Below are positions 1-11,580 of a stretch of 64,000 nucleotides of DNA, in pieces; position 1 is the first letter of the stretch, and each line of letters opens with the position of its first letter. The notes beneath the pieces are model-generated. The model did not search any database, had not been told where the DNA came from, and worked only from the letters and a program-made list of their open reading frames with translations. This DNA is from Plutella xylostella (Eukaryota; Arthropoda; Insecta; Lepidoptera; Plutellidae): contig NC_064011.1 in the NCBI RefSeq assembly GCF_932276165.1, forward strand, positions 5,287,501 through 5,351,500, read 5' to 3'. The position numbers were made by a program, and so were the translations under genes.

Positions 1-86
1 ATTTTGATTTCAGTTTCGGGCTTAGATATACCATGCTGCACATGTAGGTTTCGGCTTAGTATACCAATTTTACAACATCCTGTATA
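1..86. repeat. right half of a TA-flanked MITE (CAGGGTGTTGCAAAA family)
   Basis: The sequence runs from a 'ttcgggcttagatata' motif to 'acaacatcctgtatata' and matches the right arm of the complete element at 35778-36042. The left arm lies outside the window. Other copies or fragments are at 2059-2545, 31127-31172, 33318-33405 and 47236-47405. The family is probably a non-autonomous Tc1/mariner-type element, judged from TA flanks and the inverted ends. Confidence 0.6.
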
Positions 87-570
87 TATGGTGTAAGGCT
101 GTTTTTAACAGCATGCGGATTTCACGCACGCGGGATTGCCCCGCACGCGTCCATAACAGATGAGGGTAAATGGCGTGTGTGACATCCTCAAATGTTTTTA
201 TTTCTGATCATACAAGTATTTACTGTAAAAGAACGCAAATGTATCTGTAAAACTTAATTAAGTTAGTACATTACACATGCAAAAACCAAATCGTTGGCGA
301 AAACGTATATCACCCATGCTTTTCGGTGGGGTTTAAAATTACCGTATCTCATTGTTTATGCTTTTAGAACTGTAACATAGTAGAAAGACATTACCCTCTT
401 GCCTCTTGGTAGCACAAAGTACAGTCAAACAAAGATACTTACCTACATATTATTATCGTCATACCTGTTTTCTTTTTCACTACAGAAGGATCCTATAAAT
501 TATATAAATAGCTAATATAGCTATTATTATTATTACGAGTTAATTAATACTAACCATAAAGGATATCGTT

Positions 571-776
571 AAGCTTAGTCAGAGGCCTTCGGGCGGCTTG
601 AAAACATCTGACAGTCGGGTTGCCCACTTACCCGACAACTCTCTAAACACAAGCTTGCTTGTGTTGGGGTCCACCAACCCGCACTTGGCCAGCGTGGTGG
701 ACTAGGCCTAAACCCTTTCTTCATTGGAAGGAGAACCGTGCCCCAGCAGTGGGGACGTGATGGGTCGTGATGATGA
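571..776 (+). mobile_element. 5S-rRNA-derived SINE, 5' truncated
   Basis: This copy carries the body of the SINE described at 55412-55790: 'gtcagaggccttcgggcggc', the pair 'gggttgcccacttacccg', 'gtggactaggcctaaaccc' and 'gccccagcagtggggacg', ending in a short GATGAT tail. The 5S-like head is missing. Confidence 0.65.
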
Positions 777-1077
777 TAAAGGATATCATTTGAGAGTGTT
801 CAGGCGCTCATAGGGGAAAGCCTACTCAGTCAGTTTTCTTTGAGCTAGACTGTACAAACATTATGTAGGCGTAAGTATCTAAACCCTAATAGGCGTAACG
901 TGCAACTAGCCATGAGGCATCTCTATTTAGATTATAAATGTAGACACTAGACAGATCTAGTCTACCTTGGTACTTTTCTCTCAGTTACTCTATGGGAGTC
1001 TATGGTAATAGTACCTAAATAGCAAAGGGTGGTCCAAGTGTCCAAAAAACATCATAAGTAAAATAATAATAAAGATA

Positions 1078-1310
1078 TGTGGGGACATCTCACACACGGC
1101 CATCCGACCCCAAGCTAGGCAAAGCCTGTATTATGGGTATCGGACAGCTAATAATATATCTACACAAATACATAGATATTAATTATAAATATCAACACCC
1201 AAGTACAAATATCTGTCTTTAAACAAATTTTTGCCCCAGCTGGGAATCGAACCCGGGACCTTCGGCTTAGCAGTCAGGGTCACTAACCACTACACCAGTC
1301 GGCCGTCAAG
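1078..1310 (-). mobile_element. tRNA-derived SINE (family A), minus strand
   Basis: On the minus strand the element begins with a tRNA-like head containing A-box (TGGTGTAGTGGTTAGTGACC) and B-box (GGTTCGATTCC) RNA polymerase III motifs. It continues through 'agatatttgt' and ends with the long-variant tail 'atggccgtgtgtgagatgtc'. The same family recurs at least twelve times in the window, so it is a dispersed repeat and not a tRNA gene. Confidence 0.85.
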
Positions 1311-1402
1311 TAGGTATCTAGGGCCGTCAAGGAGAGTGTATTATAGTTACTCTAACGTATTATGATAGTTAGTACGAATTAATTTATCGTAATTATTACA
1401 GT

Positions 1403-1781
1403 CATCACGACCCATTACGTCCCCACTGCTGGGGCACGGGGCTCCTCCCAGTGAAGGAAGGGTTTTAGGCCTAGACCACCACGCTGGCCAAGTGCGGGTT
1501 GGTGGACCCCAACACAAGCAAGCTTGTGCTGAGAGAGTTGTCGGGTAAGTGGGCAACCCGACTGTCAGATGTTTTCAAGCCGCCCGAAGGCCTCTGACTA
1601 GGCTTAACGACTGCTGCCGAAGCAGCAACCGGGACCCACGGCTTAACGTGCCGTCCGAAGCACGGAAGCGTCCAGAAAAGCACCACTTGAAATTGGTCAC
1701 CCATCCAATGGCTGACCGTGTCAGTTGTTGCTTAACCTCAGCGATCAGTTACGATCACTGAGGCCCGCTCGACTACGGACG
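1403..1781 (-). mobile_element. 5S-rRNA-derived SINE, near full length, minus strand
   Basis: The minus strand starts at about 1781 with a segment resembling the internal promoter of insect 5S rRNA: 'gaggttaagcaac' (A-box-like) and 'cattggatgggtgacc' (C-box-like). It continues with the same body as the copies at 571-776, 34030-34175 and 55412-55790 and ends in ATGA-type repeats. This is the arrangement of SINE3-type (5S-headed) elements. The ORFs inside it are repeat-derived. Confidence 0.75.
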
Positions 1782-1844
1782 ATTATTACAGTATGATCAT
1801 GTAAATCTTGGTTCAACGCAACATTATAGTACATCCATCATCAT

Positions 1845-1998
1845 CATTATCATTAGCCTATAGCAGTCCACTGCTGGACGTAGGGCTCTCCCAAAGCACG
1901 CCACTGGATGCGATCACAGCTTTCTGCATCCAATCATAACCAGCCAACTTTCGCAAGTCCTCACCCCATCTAGCCGGGGGGCGTCCCACACAGTACAT
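1845..1998 (-). pseudogene. C-terminal remnant of an RTE-type LINE
   Basis: Read on the minus strand, the fragment encodes a GRPPARWxxDLRKLAG-type segment followed by a stop and an (ATG)n tail. The longer RTE element at 31573-33120 ends with the same kind of motif (GRPPARWSDDICKVAG) and the same kind of tail. Only the extreme 3' end is left, as expected for a 5'-truncated LINE insertion. Confidence 0.6.
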
Positions 1999-2058
1999 CC
2001 GCTATCCAAAAATCCACTAATTAAATGCCATCCATGTACTTATTTCAATGTTTATATA

Positions 2059-2545
2059 CAGGGTGTTGCAAAAAGGGTGTACTAAGCCGAAACGTGGTGA
2101 CTCTAGAGGTCATTCTGAACACATAGAAAAATTCCTTCTCCATAGAAACTTTATTGGTCACGTCTTTTTTCCTAAAGGGACTTCAATATTTTTTTCATGA
2201 TATTTCAAAAGTTGTTTACCCCCAGAGTCACCCTCTTCCTCCTTAGCATATTATTATCACTTTTACAACACACACGCACTCACGCCTTGTACTAATGTAC
2301 TCCCTTGCGGGGTAGGCAGAGGTGCATTGCCGCACCCACTTTTCGCCAGAATGTTATGTTAGTCCCAATGTAATAGGGGGCGGGCCTATCGCCATTTTAC
2401 GGGCACATCCAAGACCTGAGAACAAATATCTGTGTTTAAACAAATATCTGCCCCAGCCGGGAATCGAACCCGGGACCATCGGCTCAGTAGTCAGGGTCAC
2501 TAACCACTACGCCATTCGGTCGACAACTTTTACAACATCCTGTAT
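2059..2545. mobile_element. MITE (CAGGGTGTTGCAAAA family) interrupted by a SINE
   Basis: The left arm begins 'acagggtgttgcaaaaaggg' after TATA, and the right arm ends 'ttttacaacatcctgtata'. Between the arms lies a minus-strand family A SINE (2273-2523). The two MITE halves pair with the arms of the intact copy at 35778-36042, so this is a SINE inserted into an older MITE. Confidence 0.65.
2273..2523 (-). mobile_element. tRNA-derived SINE (family A), nested in a MITE
   Basis: The complete minus-strand copy starts with the tRNA-like head at the 2523 side (B box at about 2460-2472) and ends in 'aggcgtgagtgcgtgtg'. It belongs to the short-tail variant with 'cccgccccctattacattgg'. The apparent ORF across it is repeated in other copies and is not a gene. 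Confidence 0.85.
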
Positions 2546-2937
2546 AATGCGACTCAACTTACCCTACAAAATAAAACAAATACTTTAAACAAAATAATGC
2601 ATCGGCCTTGCACATTATGTAACAAATAAAGCTCTACAAAACCACAATACATAAGGAGGTACATAATACATTTTGTATACAATAGGATTAATTTGATAGC
2701 CGAGTATAAAAACAAGTCGTCTCACGACATACGTGAGTGCATAGTCGGTTGGAATTGGGCTAGTGATGTCCAAAATTACTTTATCGATAATATTTAATTA
2801 AATTGGATTATTGTAGTATCTTTAAGCTTGTTTTTATGTATTAAATTCATACCTATAATTCAATAAATAAATTTAAAAAAAAATAGTTTTAATTGCATTA
2901 TACTAGATATTATTAGGCTGATACGATGATTTATATA

Positions 2938-3165
2938 CTCACGGGCAATGAAAAGGTTCCGCTGAGAAAAACACCAAATTACTTCTAAACGGAAAAGGCT
3001 ATCTTAACGTCTTCTACAACATAGAAGTGCATTTAACAGAGTATCAGAATATTACCAACTAAAACGGCAATATTTTATTCCAGTTTTAAATTAATTTTTT
3101 GATACAATTGAGGTCGTTTGTTGTCGGTATTTTGTGAGTGGAACTTTTTCTCTGCCCGGGAGTGT
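2938..3165. repeat. MITE with CACTCACGGGCAATGAAAA ends
   Basis: The ends 'actcacgggcaatgaaaagg' and 'ctttttctctgcccgggagt' are imperfect inverted repeats. The element has a second copy at 15070-15470 (there split by another MITE) and a truncated one at 28141-28180. The centre contains 'cagaatattaccaactaaaa', the uninterrupted equivalent of the split site in the second copy. Confidence 0.65.
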
Positions 3166-5200
3166 AGTTTTAATAGTAAGTTTAAAAATAATTTTATTTT
3201 TCATTTTAGAAATAAGGCTCCGTTTCTTGCCTCTTATTTATTTATACTTTCATTACACACTTTACCACAGCAATAATGTACCTACCTACAATAAGATGGA
3301 CTTAAAGCTCCTGCAGGAATATCAGCGAGTGGTAAATAAGAGTGTCCAAAAAAATGAATATTTAAAATATTAGATACAGTGCCACTTTATTTTTTAAATA
3401 AATAATTTAGTTATATTATTTAATAAATAATTTCATTATATATAATGTAATTGTAATGCATCAAAACCATACCACACTGTAAATTTTACGAAAAAAACTG
3501 TGAAAGTATCGATATATATATACGTGGCACAGCACTAGTAGAAAATTTCGCAAAGTCGTGTCGTTACAATATTTTGATTTCTTAGCTCGAGACAACATCA
3601 TGATCGGAACATTATTATTGTACACTCGAGCGCATGTTTCACATAGTACAGTCAGCTTTATTAGCAGCTATAGCTATACACCATATTGTACCAATCTTTC
3701 CCACTGGAGATAGGCCTGTCATCAACTAACTGTACTTACTCTATAATAACTACGTCCTTCTGACTGAATATCCTCTCTCCACAGTGATCAACCATAGCCC
3801 AGCTAAAATTGTATTGTTTTATTATATTGACAATTTGACATGGACTGAATATGGATCAAGTACCTAATCTGAAATAAATGTATTTAATTAATTCATTAAT
3901 TAAAATAGTGTTTGTGAACGACACGCTATGAAAAAGAAGATTGGCTACAGACAAACACACAGCCAAACTTTCATCATCTCTTACTTGGTTAATTTGAAAA
4001 CCGCTTAGCAACAAACAATCAATATTAGATTAAATTTTACAGTATCATACGTTTTGACGGTGTGTTAAAATAGAGATTTACTAACCTAACTAATTACCTA
4101 CTCGCATTAAAATCGCAATGATCGAATAAATTCATCGATGCACGAATCGTCTGCCACATTCACCGAGTAATTCGATTCGACCTTGCTCCGATTCTGATAG
4201 TGAATCGAGTGAATCGATTAAATAAAATCGGCTTTTTGATCGCCATACAAATTCGTCTGGGGTTTTTTTGACACTGACTTCTGATGTGGCTATTGTTTGT
4301 GTACTTGTTCAATTTAAAATGAACTTGAGAAAAAGCAGCAATTAGAATAATGTAGAATACATAAAAGAGCTGTAGAGATAGATAGTCACTCTTTATTTGT
4401 ACAAAAATAGCATAATATAGTATGATTAATTGATTATAGGATAATTAGATTAACTCACAAGTACAAATGGCGATCTTATCGCTTAAAGCGATTTTTCCCT
4501 CCGTCTTTTACATATATTGTCATTCAAAACATTTCGAAAGTACCTAGTAGTTTTTAGATATCAAAAATTTTCACAATATTTTCTGAATAAATATTTTTTT
4601 TATAAAATTAACATTCGAAGTCGGCTATAATCAGAATCAGAATTTATTTAATAAAAAGAGATTACAACACCAATTACAGTGGTCTCCACACTAGGCCTGT
4701 ATACTGTATAGTGGTGACCCGAGGAAGATATTATTTATTTATAAACACTTCATTGTACATTATAAAGTTACAATTAATAAAAGGTAAAGAACATTAATTT
4801 ATTTATTTATTTATTTATTATTTTTCATGGAGAATCAACAGCATGTTCTTATTTATAATAACTTAAAATAGCTATTTAATATAATATTAGACAGGCCATT
4901 AACAGATTCCCACATATAGAAACAAACTTAAAGTATACAGATAAAAAACTACGCTAGTTACAAACTAACAGCGGCAAGCGCCACTACGCCTAGTTAGAAT
5001 TAAGTGCCTACTGACTTATTATTATTGGCAACATAATATTAGAAGAAAATAATAAAACAGAAAGCTACAATATTTGTGGCATTTGAATATTAAATACCAA
5101 ATGCAAGTGTGCCCCCAGATAATTGAATTAAAAATAAATGAAAATATTTTATAAAGTTATTCACTTAACTAACTACCTAAATACTTATATTAGTAGTGTA
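3166..5200. other. no gene recognised; AT-rich with LINE 3'-end-like debris
   Basis: I see no convincing coding sequence. The segment at 4625-4860 has features of a LINE 3' end ('cagaatttatttaataaa', an ATTT microsatellite at 4796-4822) and probably belongs to the minus-strand LINE beginning at 5201 or to a neighbour. A short ORF near 3134-3373 overlaps a MITE end and is low-complexity. Confidence 0.4.
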
Positions 5201-6556
5201 CTATTTTAGTTCAACCGACTCATCAATGAAAAAGTTTTTAATTTTAGAGAGACTACTGCAGAATAGGTCAATTTCCGATTCGGTGAAAATTCTGTTGTAC
5301 GTGTTGCATGCCCTTACCAAGAAACTATTTTGCCGGTAGTTACAGTTAGCGGAGGGTACATGTAACAGTGGCCTTTTACGAGTCAAGTGATAAGGAACCC
5401 TTAGTGCTATCTTGGATAATATTTCCGGACTATCAATGATTCCCCTTAGAATTTTTGCAAGAAAGAGTACATCGGAGATATCCCGTCTCACATACAGAGG
5501 CAGTAAATGCAGCTTTGTGCATCTCTGCTCGTAAGGTAGACGAGGTAATTTAAATTTAAAACCTAGGAACCGAGTAAATCTCCGCTGTACTCTTTCGAGC
5601 CGATCAATATACATATTGTATCTAGGGTTCCAAATTTCGCTCGCATATTCGAGATGACTCCGGACATATGCACAGTAGAGAATTTTGATAGTCTTCATTG
5701 ATCTGAACGGCTTTGATACCCTAATTAAGAAACCCATGGCCTTGCATGCTTTACCAATAATGTTGTTTATATGGATATCAAATAGTAACTTACTGTCATG
5801 CGTTACTCCTAGGTCTTTGGTGTGCAAAACTTGGTTCAATGCCTTATCTTTTAAACTTAGACTAATGTGAAAGTGATGGCGTTTGCGTGTAAAATTAATA
5901 AAAAAACATTTATCCACATTTAGGTCTAGTTTGTTAGCACTGCAGTAATCATCCAGCCTATGGAGATCATCTTGAAGGAGCATCGCATCAGGTGCGTCAT
6001 TCACGACTCTAAACACCTTCATATCATCCGCAAATAAGAGATATTCTGAATTTAGAAAACAGGATTCGATGTCATTGATAAAAATTATGAAGAGTATAGG
6101 TCCCAACAGGGAACCTTGTGGCACACCTGATGGGATGCTCATCCAAGATGAAGAGAACCCATTCAGTACGACTGCTTGACTACGGTTCTGAACATAGGAG
6201 ACAAACCACTTCAATAAGTTACCTCTCACACCTACGTTCCGCAGCTTTTTAATAAGCAATTTGTGATCAATCCTATCAAAGGCCTTGCTGTAGTCAGTGT
6301 AGACAGCAACTACCTGATTGCCGGAATCCATTTGCTCAGTAATAAAGTTATTAAAAAGTATAAGATTGGAAACTGTAGACCGACCCCGAAGAAAACCATG
6401 CTGCGCCGGACTGAAAGAGGTTTTTAGTTGATTGTATAGTTGCCTATATACTATACGCTCAAATACTTTAGCGACTAAGCAGAGTTTCGAGATCGGTCTA
6501 TAATTCCCAACGCGGTCTTTAGGTCCTGCTTTATGAATAGGTGATATGAAAGCGGA
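5201..6556 (-). pseudogene. 5'-truncated non-LTR retrotransposon reverse transcriptase (CR1/Jockey-like)
   Basis: The minus strand encodes the reverse transcriptase of a LINE, which copies its RNA at a nicked chromosomal target. The open frame extends upstream of the first Met (6331) to about 6556, where an NYRPIS motif is visible, followed by QHGFLRGRST. Further on are YTDYSKAFDRIDH (catalytic block A), SGVPQGSLLGP (block B) and LLFADDMKVF (FADD catalytic block C), then a C-terminal region with IWNPRY and a Leu/Arg-rich tail. The N-terminal endonuclease and any ORF1 are missing, which is the usual 5' truncation. The remaining frame has no internal stop over roughly 450 codons, so the insertion is fairly young. 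Clade assignment is tentative. Confidence 0.85.
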
Positions 6557-7211
6557 CTAAAAGAAAACTAACAATGTACAAAGGCGGGCTTATTGCCAAA
6601 AAGCAATTTCTTCCAGCCAACCCTTGTTAGGTTGGGAGAAGAGGACATTAACGCTTTCAATCAATTAATAGCACAATAAAATAAAATATTAACAAATTAG
6701 CCTATCAGTATTTCTTAATCTTACTTAAACCTACCTACAAAATATGCATAACTATAGTACAATAGTATATATATGATTTTATACATGTCCCTACATATAA
6801 TAATACACATACATAATATATATATATATTAACTATTTCTGCCAACCCAGGGTTTTAAAATAGATAGAATAATAGAATATTATCAAAAAACGATTTACAT
6901 AGCGTGTAGGTTACATTTAGTATTCTGTTTTTAAACTAATTAATAGTAATATATAAACATAGTTTAATCGATAAATGTTATTTTTGCCGTCCGTGTTTGC
7001 TTTTGCAATAGAATTTTTTCACACTCCTAAGCAGTTAGCAGTTTTTAGCGATTCACTCACAGCTGGTATCAATTAACGAGTAATTTAACCGATTATTCAC
7101 TCCATTTAATCGATATTTATTTGATCATCACTCCGATCGTTGGTTTAGCGTGTGAAAAATCAAGTTAAAAGCAAAGCACGAAGCATTTTGTAATATAACT
7201 ATTAAGTTTAG

Positions 7212-7390
7212 TATAATACTGACGTAATTTGACTTACTTAAAGGGTATTTAAAGCCCGTCACAGACTTAGCTATAATATATATTAATATACCATACAATT
7301 GGTGACTACACAGAAATATATATTATAGCTGAGTCTGTGACGGGCTTTAAATACCCTTTAAGTAAGTCAAATTACGTCAGTATTATGTGT
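7212..7390. repeat. MITE with long palindromic arms
   Basis: The arms 'atactgacgtaatttgactt' and 'aagtcaaattacgtcagtat' are exact inverted copies. Pairing continues inward through 'gggtatttaaagcccgtcac' for about 75 bp with few mismatches. A further fragment of the inner arm lies at 7478-7515 ('gtctgtgacgggctttaa'). Confidence 0.75.
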
Positions 7391-7742
7391 GTATGTGTGG
7401 TCGGTAGTATGTGTGGTCACTGCGAAAATGTATAGAAAATATATAGTAATATGCCTAGCTATAAACATATTAATAAATATTATAGCTAGGTCTGTGACGG
7501 GCTTTAAGGTACTTACCTTACATATAACCTATTTTCACAAGTAGCAGTTTGGGATGCATGCATGAAATATTATTAATATAATTATTTATCCTTGTTATTA
7601 AGTCCTCCTAAATTTAAGTCTTAAATTTTCCTACTTTCTCATTTATAAAACTGTTTATGTAAATGCAATCAGTTTGTGTTCTGTTTGTCAGGCGTTGCGA
7701 ATAAAACTTTTATTTGGCTACTTAATACTTACATTAAATTAG

Positions 7743-7985
7743 ACGACCGAATGGCGTAGTGGTTAGTGACCCTGACTACTGAGCCGAAGGTCCCGGGTTC
7801 GATTCCCGGCTGGGGCAGATATTTGTTCAAACACAGATATTTGTTCTCGGGTCTTGGATGTGCCCGTAAAATGGCAATAGGCCCGCCCCCTATTACATTG
7901 GGACTAACATAAACACTGGCGAAAAGTGGGTGCAGCAATGCACCTCCGCCTACTCCGCAAGGGAGTACAAGGTGTGAGTGTTTAT
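7743..7985 (+). mobile_element. tRNA-derived SINE (family A), plus strand
   Basis: The copy starts with 'gacgaccgaatggcgtagtg' (A box) and has 'gggttcgattcccggctggg' (B box). It ends in 'gggagtacaaggtgtgagtg' followed by TAA repeats (7981-8000). Confidence 0.85.
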
Positions 7986-8000
7986 AATAATAATAATAAA

Positions 8001-9190
8001 ATAATAAATTAGGACAAACCTAACACCGCCAAAAATAAAATATAGGTCAAGGTAGATATTTAATTATCAAAGTCAACTTACTAACGGTACATAGTACATA
8101 GTTATGGGCCTAAGTAATCTTGCTCAATATTCCGGTATTTAAGATATATACAAATTGAATGTAAGTTAGTCGGTCTGTCACGCATTGCACTTCAATTTAT
8201 TTATATAATAAATGCCTGCGCAAAATCAGAATTGCCGAGTTGAGGCTCATCCTTGATCTGAATCGTAAGAACCCATCAACTGTCACTTTTGAATCAATTT
8301 ACCTACGCGGATTCTACTCATTTGGAGGTGTTCATCGATATTTTAATACAAATCAGATGGAGTGTCTCAACAAATATCTCACTTCTACCTGAGCTCCTAT
8401 TTTTAATTACTTCGGTTAGAAGAGTTGTGACTTTATTCTTTGGTATAAAGGTTGTCATTAGATTAAACTTAAATCGTTTTTTTTGCTTTGTTTTTGTGTG
8501 TGACAAACCATCTTGATCGTATATTGTTTATATAAGCGGTTTTTTTTTCATTTTGAGATGTTTTACACCATCCTAGATATAGATAGGGTCCCTATGTAGG
8601 GTACTACTGCTAGCGTGGCCCAGATTTTGATTGATAGAGAACTATAACAATTTAACTTTACCTCTAGAGACTCCGAGACCTCATAAGGTGACATAATGGG
8701 GAGACCCACGACAGGGTTCAGATAAAACAGCAGAATGCAGCCGCCGAAAACTAAAAGTTGTGAAATTTTTGGCCTGATTAGGGTTGAAAAGGCTTATACT
8801 GATCTTTCAGACCACCTTTGGGATGATTTTTATATAGGGAAAGCCGGTGTGAAAAAAAATACCTACTCTCTATCTATTATGAAATAGGGATCGTGTTGTA
8901 TGGAACCTTCGCCACTGATACCTAAGGTAGTGTTACAGTAACAGTAGGTATACCAGAATGCTATCAAAGTTCCTTCTTTTTGGTCTGGACAAATATAAAA
9001 ATTCGCATGTTCACTGACACGAAAGAAGAAGAAGTAGGTATAGAAAGAATTATTTTGCAGTAAATCCTATAATATTATTGGCTTTCAAATTCATACTTTT
9101 AGCATCTTTCCATAAACTTATGCTGTAAGTTTTCCTTAGAAAAAATGAATAAATTACCTTCTACATTGACTCAACCTGATATGTCGGCAA
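8001..9190. other. no gene recognised
   Basis: The stretch is AT-rich single-copy-looking sequence with no ORF having domain-like composition and no clear repeat boundaries. Two overlapping short ORFs on opposite strands near 8300-8510 are not supported by any motif. Confidence 0.4.
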
Positions 9191-9196
9191 ATAGCG

Positions 9197-9445
9197 ACGA
9201 CCGAATGGCGTAGTGGTTAGTGACCCAGACTACTGAGCCGAAGGTCCCGGGTTCGATTCCCGGCTGGGGCAGATATTTGTTTAAAGACAGATATTTGTAC
9301 TCGGGTCTTGGGTGTTGATATTTATATTTAGTATCTATCTATCTATGTATTTGTGTAGATATATCAGCTGTCCGACACCCATAACACAGGTTCTGCCTAG
9401 CTTGGGGTCGGATGGCCGTGTGTGAGATGTCCCCACATATTTATT
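9197..9445 (+). mobile_element. tRNA-derived SINE (family A, long-tail variant)
   Basis: The tRNA-like head is followed by 'gcagatatttgtttaaagac' and the tail 'ggtcggatggccgtgtgtga'. The tail differs from the short-tail copies but is shared with those at 1078-1310, 43198-43396, 44008-44255 and 63015-63475. Confidence 0.85.
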
Positions 9446-9610
9446 ATTTATTTATTATTAATACTACAGCTAGACTAGGGTTTGTCCTTTGAATTCCGAA
9501 AATCTAATCAAAGCATAGTACGTTTGCATTTCGGATCAGGAGGGTATACTGACGAAAAAAGGAATGAACGAGCGTTGTCATGCAATAGGCACACTTAATA
9601 CAACGAATTT

Positions 9611-9986
9611 AACTGCCTCTGTGGTCTAGTAGTAGAAGCTTCGCTTCATGACCCAGAGGTCCCGGGTTCGATTCCCGGGTGGGACCATCAATTTGTGTTT
9701 CTAAATTGTGGTTCTAAGTTTGGTTAGGACATAGAAGGCTGATCACCTGATGTCCGAAACAGTGAAACGATCCATGCTGTCGGATGGGCATGTAAAGCAG
9801 TCGGCCCTGCGCCTAGCTCTCTCCAGTCGTGTCGGTCAATCCGTTCCATTAGGCTATGAGAGTGATGGAACAGAGAGTGCTCCTGTGTACTGCGCACACA
9901 CTTGGGCACTATAATATACTCCTGCGTAGATGGCTGATCTCAATTGAGATTGGCCGCCGTAGTCGAAATTCGGCTAGGAGGACATT
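9611..9986 (+). mobile_element. tRNA-derived SINE (family B)
   Basis: A different tRNA-like head begins 'gcctctgtggtctagtagta' and has the B box in 'gggttcgattcccgggtggg'. The body continues about 300 bp to 'cggctaggaggacattatta'. A nearly identical copy is at 48727-49106, and a 3' fragment occurs on the minus strand near 63241-63265. The conserved short ORF inside both copies is repeat-derived. Confidence 0.8.
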
Positions 9987-10068
9987 ATTACAACGAGATA
10001 GAGTCGTGGCTCGCGCAGTAGCGCTCCGAAACTTCGTTTTTCGTCATATAGAGTAACCCCCTGTTCCG

Positions 10069-10320
10069 GACGACCGAATGGCGTAGTGGTTAGTGACCTG
10101 ACTACTGAGCCGATGGTCCCGGGTTCGATTCCCGGCTGGGGCAGATATTTGTTTAAACACAGATATTTGTTCTCGGGTCTTGGATGTGCCCGTAAAATGG
10201 CAATAGGCCCGCCCCCTATTACATTGGGACTAACATAACACTCTGGCGAAAAGTAGATAAAGCAATGCACCTCTGCCTACCCCGCAAGGGAGTACATTAG
10301 TACAAGGCGTGAGTGCGTGT
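10069..10320 (+). mobile_element. tRNA-derived SINE (family A), plus strand
   Basis: The full short-tail copy runs from 'gacgaccgaatggcgtagtg' through B box 'ggttcgattcccggctgggg' to 'acaaggcgtgagtgcgtgt'. It sits just after a fragment of the 'gatagagtcgtg' MITE family (about 9989-10062), which resumes with 'ccctgttccgg' at 10336-10347, suggesting insertion into that MITE. Confidence 0.85.
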
Positions 10321-10347
10321 TTTTGTGTTTTTTTTCCCTGTTCCGGA

Positions 10348-11145
10348 TTGTTGTAACCATCAAAACTGAACTACTAGAGCTCCTAATAATAATTAAACGG
10401 GTAATCGATATATCGATTTACAAATATAGTAATCTGCACCGCTCATTAACATTTGTTTTACACCTGTCAGTCTGTAGAAATAGCGCCTGTTGTAAGTTGC
10501 GTAGGTCACGATTTTCAGTTGAACGTACATCACTTCAATATTATATGGACACTATAGACCGCTTCCTCGTAGTAGGTATTTTAAGCATAAAATGCTATTG
10601 CGGCCGCCACAAATTAATATATTTTTTGGATTACAAAAAAGCAGCATTTGTTACTTACTGCCTACTTCATTTATTGCATAAGTGTTTCATTCACCCAAAG
10701 GTTGCCTGGAAGAGATAGCTTTTAGCGATAGGCCGCTATATTATTGAGCTTACTATAAATAATTAGTAGCACAAAGGTTGTTCAGAATGGCCCCTTTTCA
10801 ATATTTTTAACATCCTGTATCTCTATTTCTGACTCAAATAATTTACTATTACAAAGCTATTTTTAAAATAATAGTGGCCAATTCACAGTTATTGGCAAAA
10901 GAATCGGAATACCATAGCTTTAGCAGACCGCAGTACCAGGACTTTAGAGATGAACTTTCAATGAAATGAGCGCGTTGAATTCTTTTGTATGAACAAAGTT
11001 TTGTTACCGACTTTCTTAAGATGCACTTTTTGTCCTCGGTCGAGGAAGATTCTATTCGTTATTAGTGTTTTTTTGTGTATTAATAGGTTATTACAATCCG
11101 AAAACAGGTCACAAAACTCATCATTTTGAACAAAGTTTAGTGAAA
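10348..11145. other. no gene recognised
   Basis: A 133-codon ORF starts in SINE/T-rich sequence at 10317 and has no recognisable domain. Its composition follows the AT-rich background. A MITE-end fragment ('ttttaacatcctgtat') is at about 10803-10821. Confidence 0.35.
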
Positions 11146-11149
11146 ACCA

Positions 11150-11247
11150 CTAGGCCAGCATGGTGGACTTGGCCTAAACCCTTCCTTCATTGGAAGGAGA
11201 CCCGAGCCCCAGCAGTGGGGACGTGATGGGTCGTGATGATGATGATA
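11150..11247 (+). mobile_element. 3' fragment of the 5S-derived SINE
   Basis: The fragment includes 'cttggcctaaacccttcctt' and 'gccccagcagtggggacg' and ends in a GATGATGAT tail, matching the 3' part of the 55412-55790 copy. Confidence 0.6.
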
Positions 11248-11417
11248 GTGAAAACAGTTTTAAAATAATATTTTTACTTACTTCATGTTAAGGTGATTAT
11301 TACAAGGGCCAAATAGCGATAAATAATTTATCGCTATAATTTTGTTATATGAATTAAATATAAATTATTTATATGAAGAACATTTTGTATTGCTTTTTAT
11401 AAAAATAAGGTACCTAT

Positions 11418-11580
11418 CTAAAGTCAAAGTCAAAGTCAAATATTTTCATTTATCGTAAAAATATAAAATATTCTGATGAACGTCAATTTTTACAAACTAC
11501 TCTCCGTTCGGATAAGGGGGGCTCTTTCTGTCTTAGGAGAAGAACGGAGGCAAGAAACTCCTGAGCCATTATTTCAAAAA
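11418..11580 (-). mobile_element. LINE 3' end fragment
   Basis: A block reading, on the minus strand, '..ctccgttcttctcctaaga' to 'gaaaatatttgactttgact' recurs at 12224-12312 and 24500-24665. The ends in 'gatgaataaaaacatttg' and TTTGACTTTGAC repeats are typical of a LINE 3' tail. No coding part is attached. Confidence 0.5.

Noticed and set aside
2322..2588. Conserved short protein with CYVSPNVIGGG seen at many places
   Set aside because: It is the translation of the family A SINE; conservation reflects copy relatedness.
7743..7820. Possible tRNA gene (A and B boxes present), and the same at many other positions
   Set aside because: The head is followed each time by the same unrelated body and tail and occurs in more than ten copies, so these are SINEs.
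10317..10718. 133-codon ORF
   Set aside because: It begins in SINE tail sequence, has no recognisable motif and matches AT-rich background composition.
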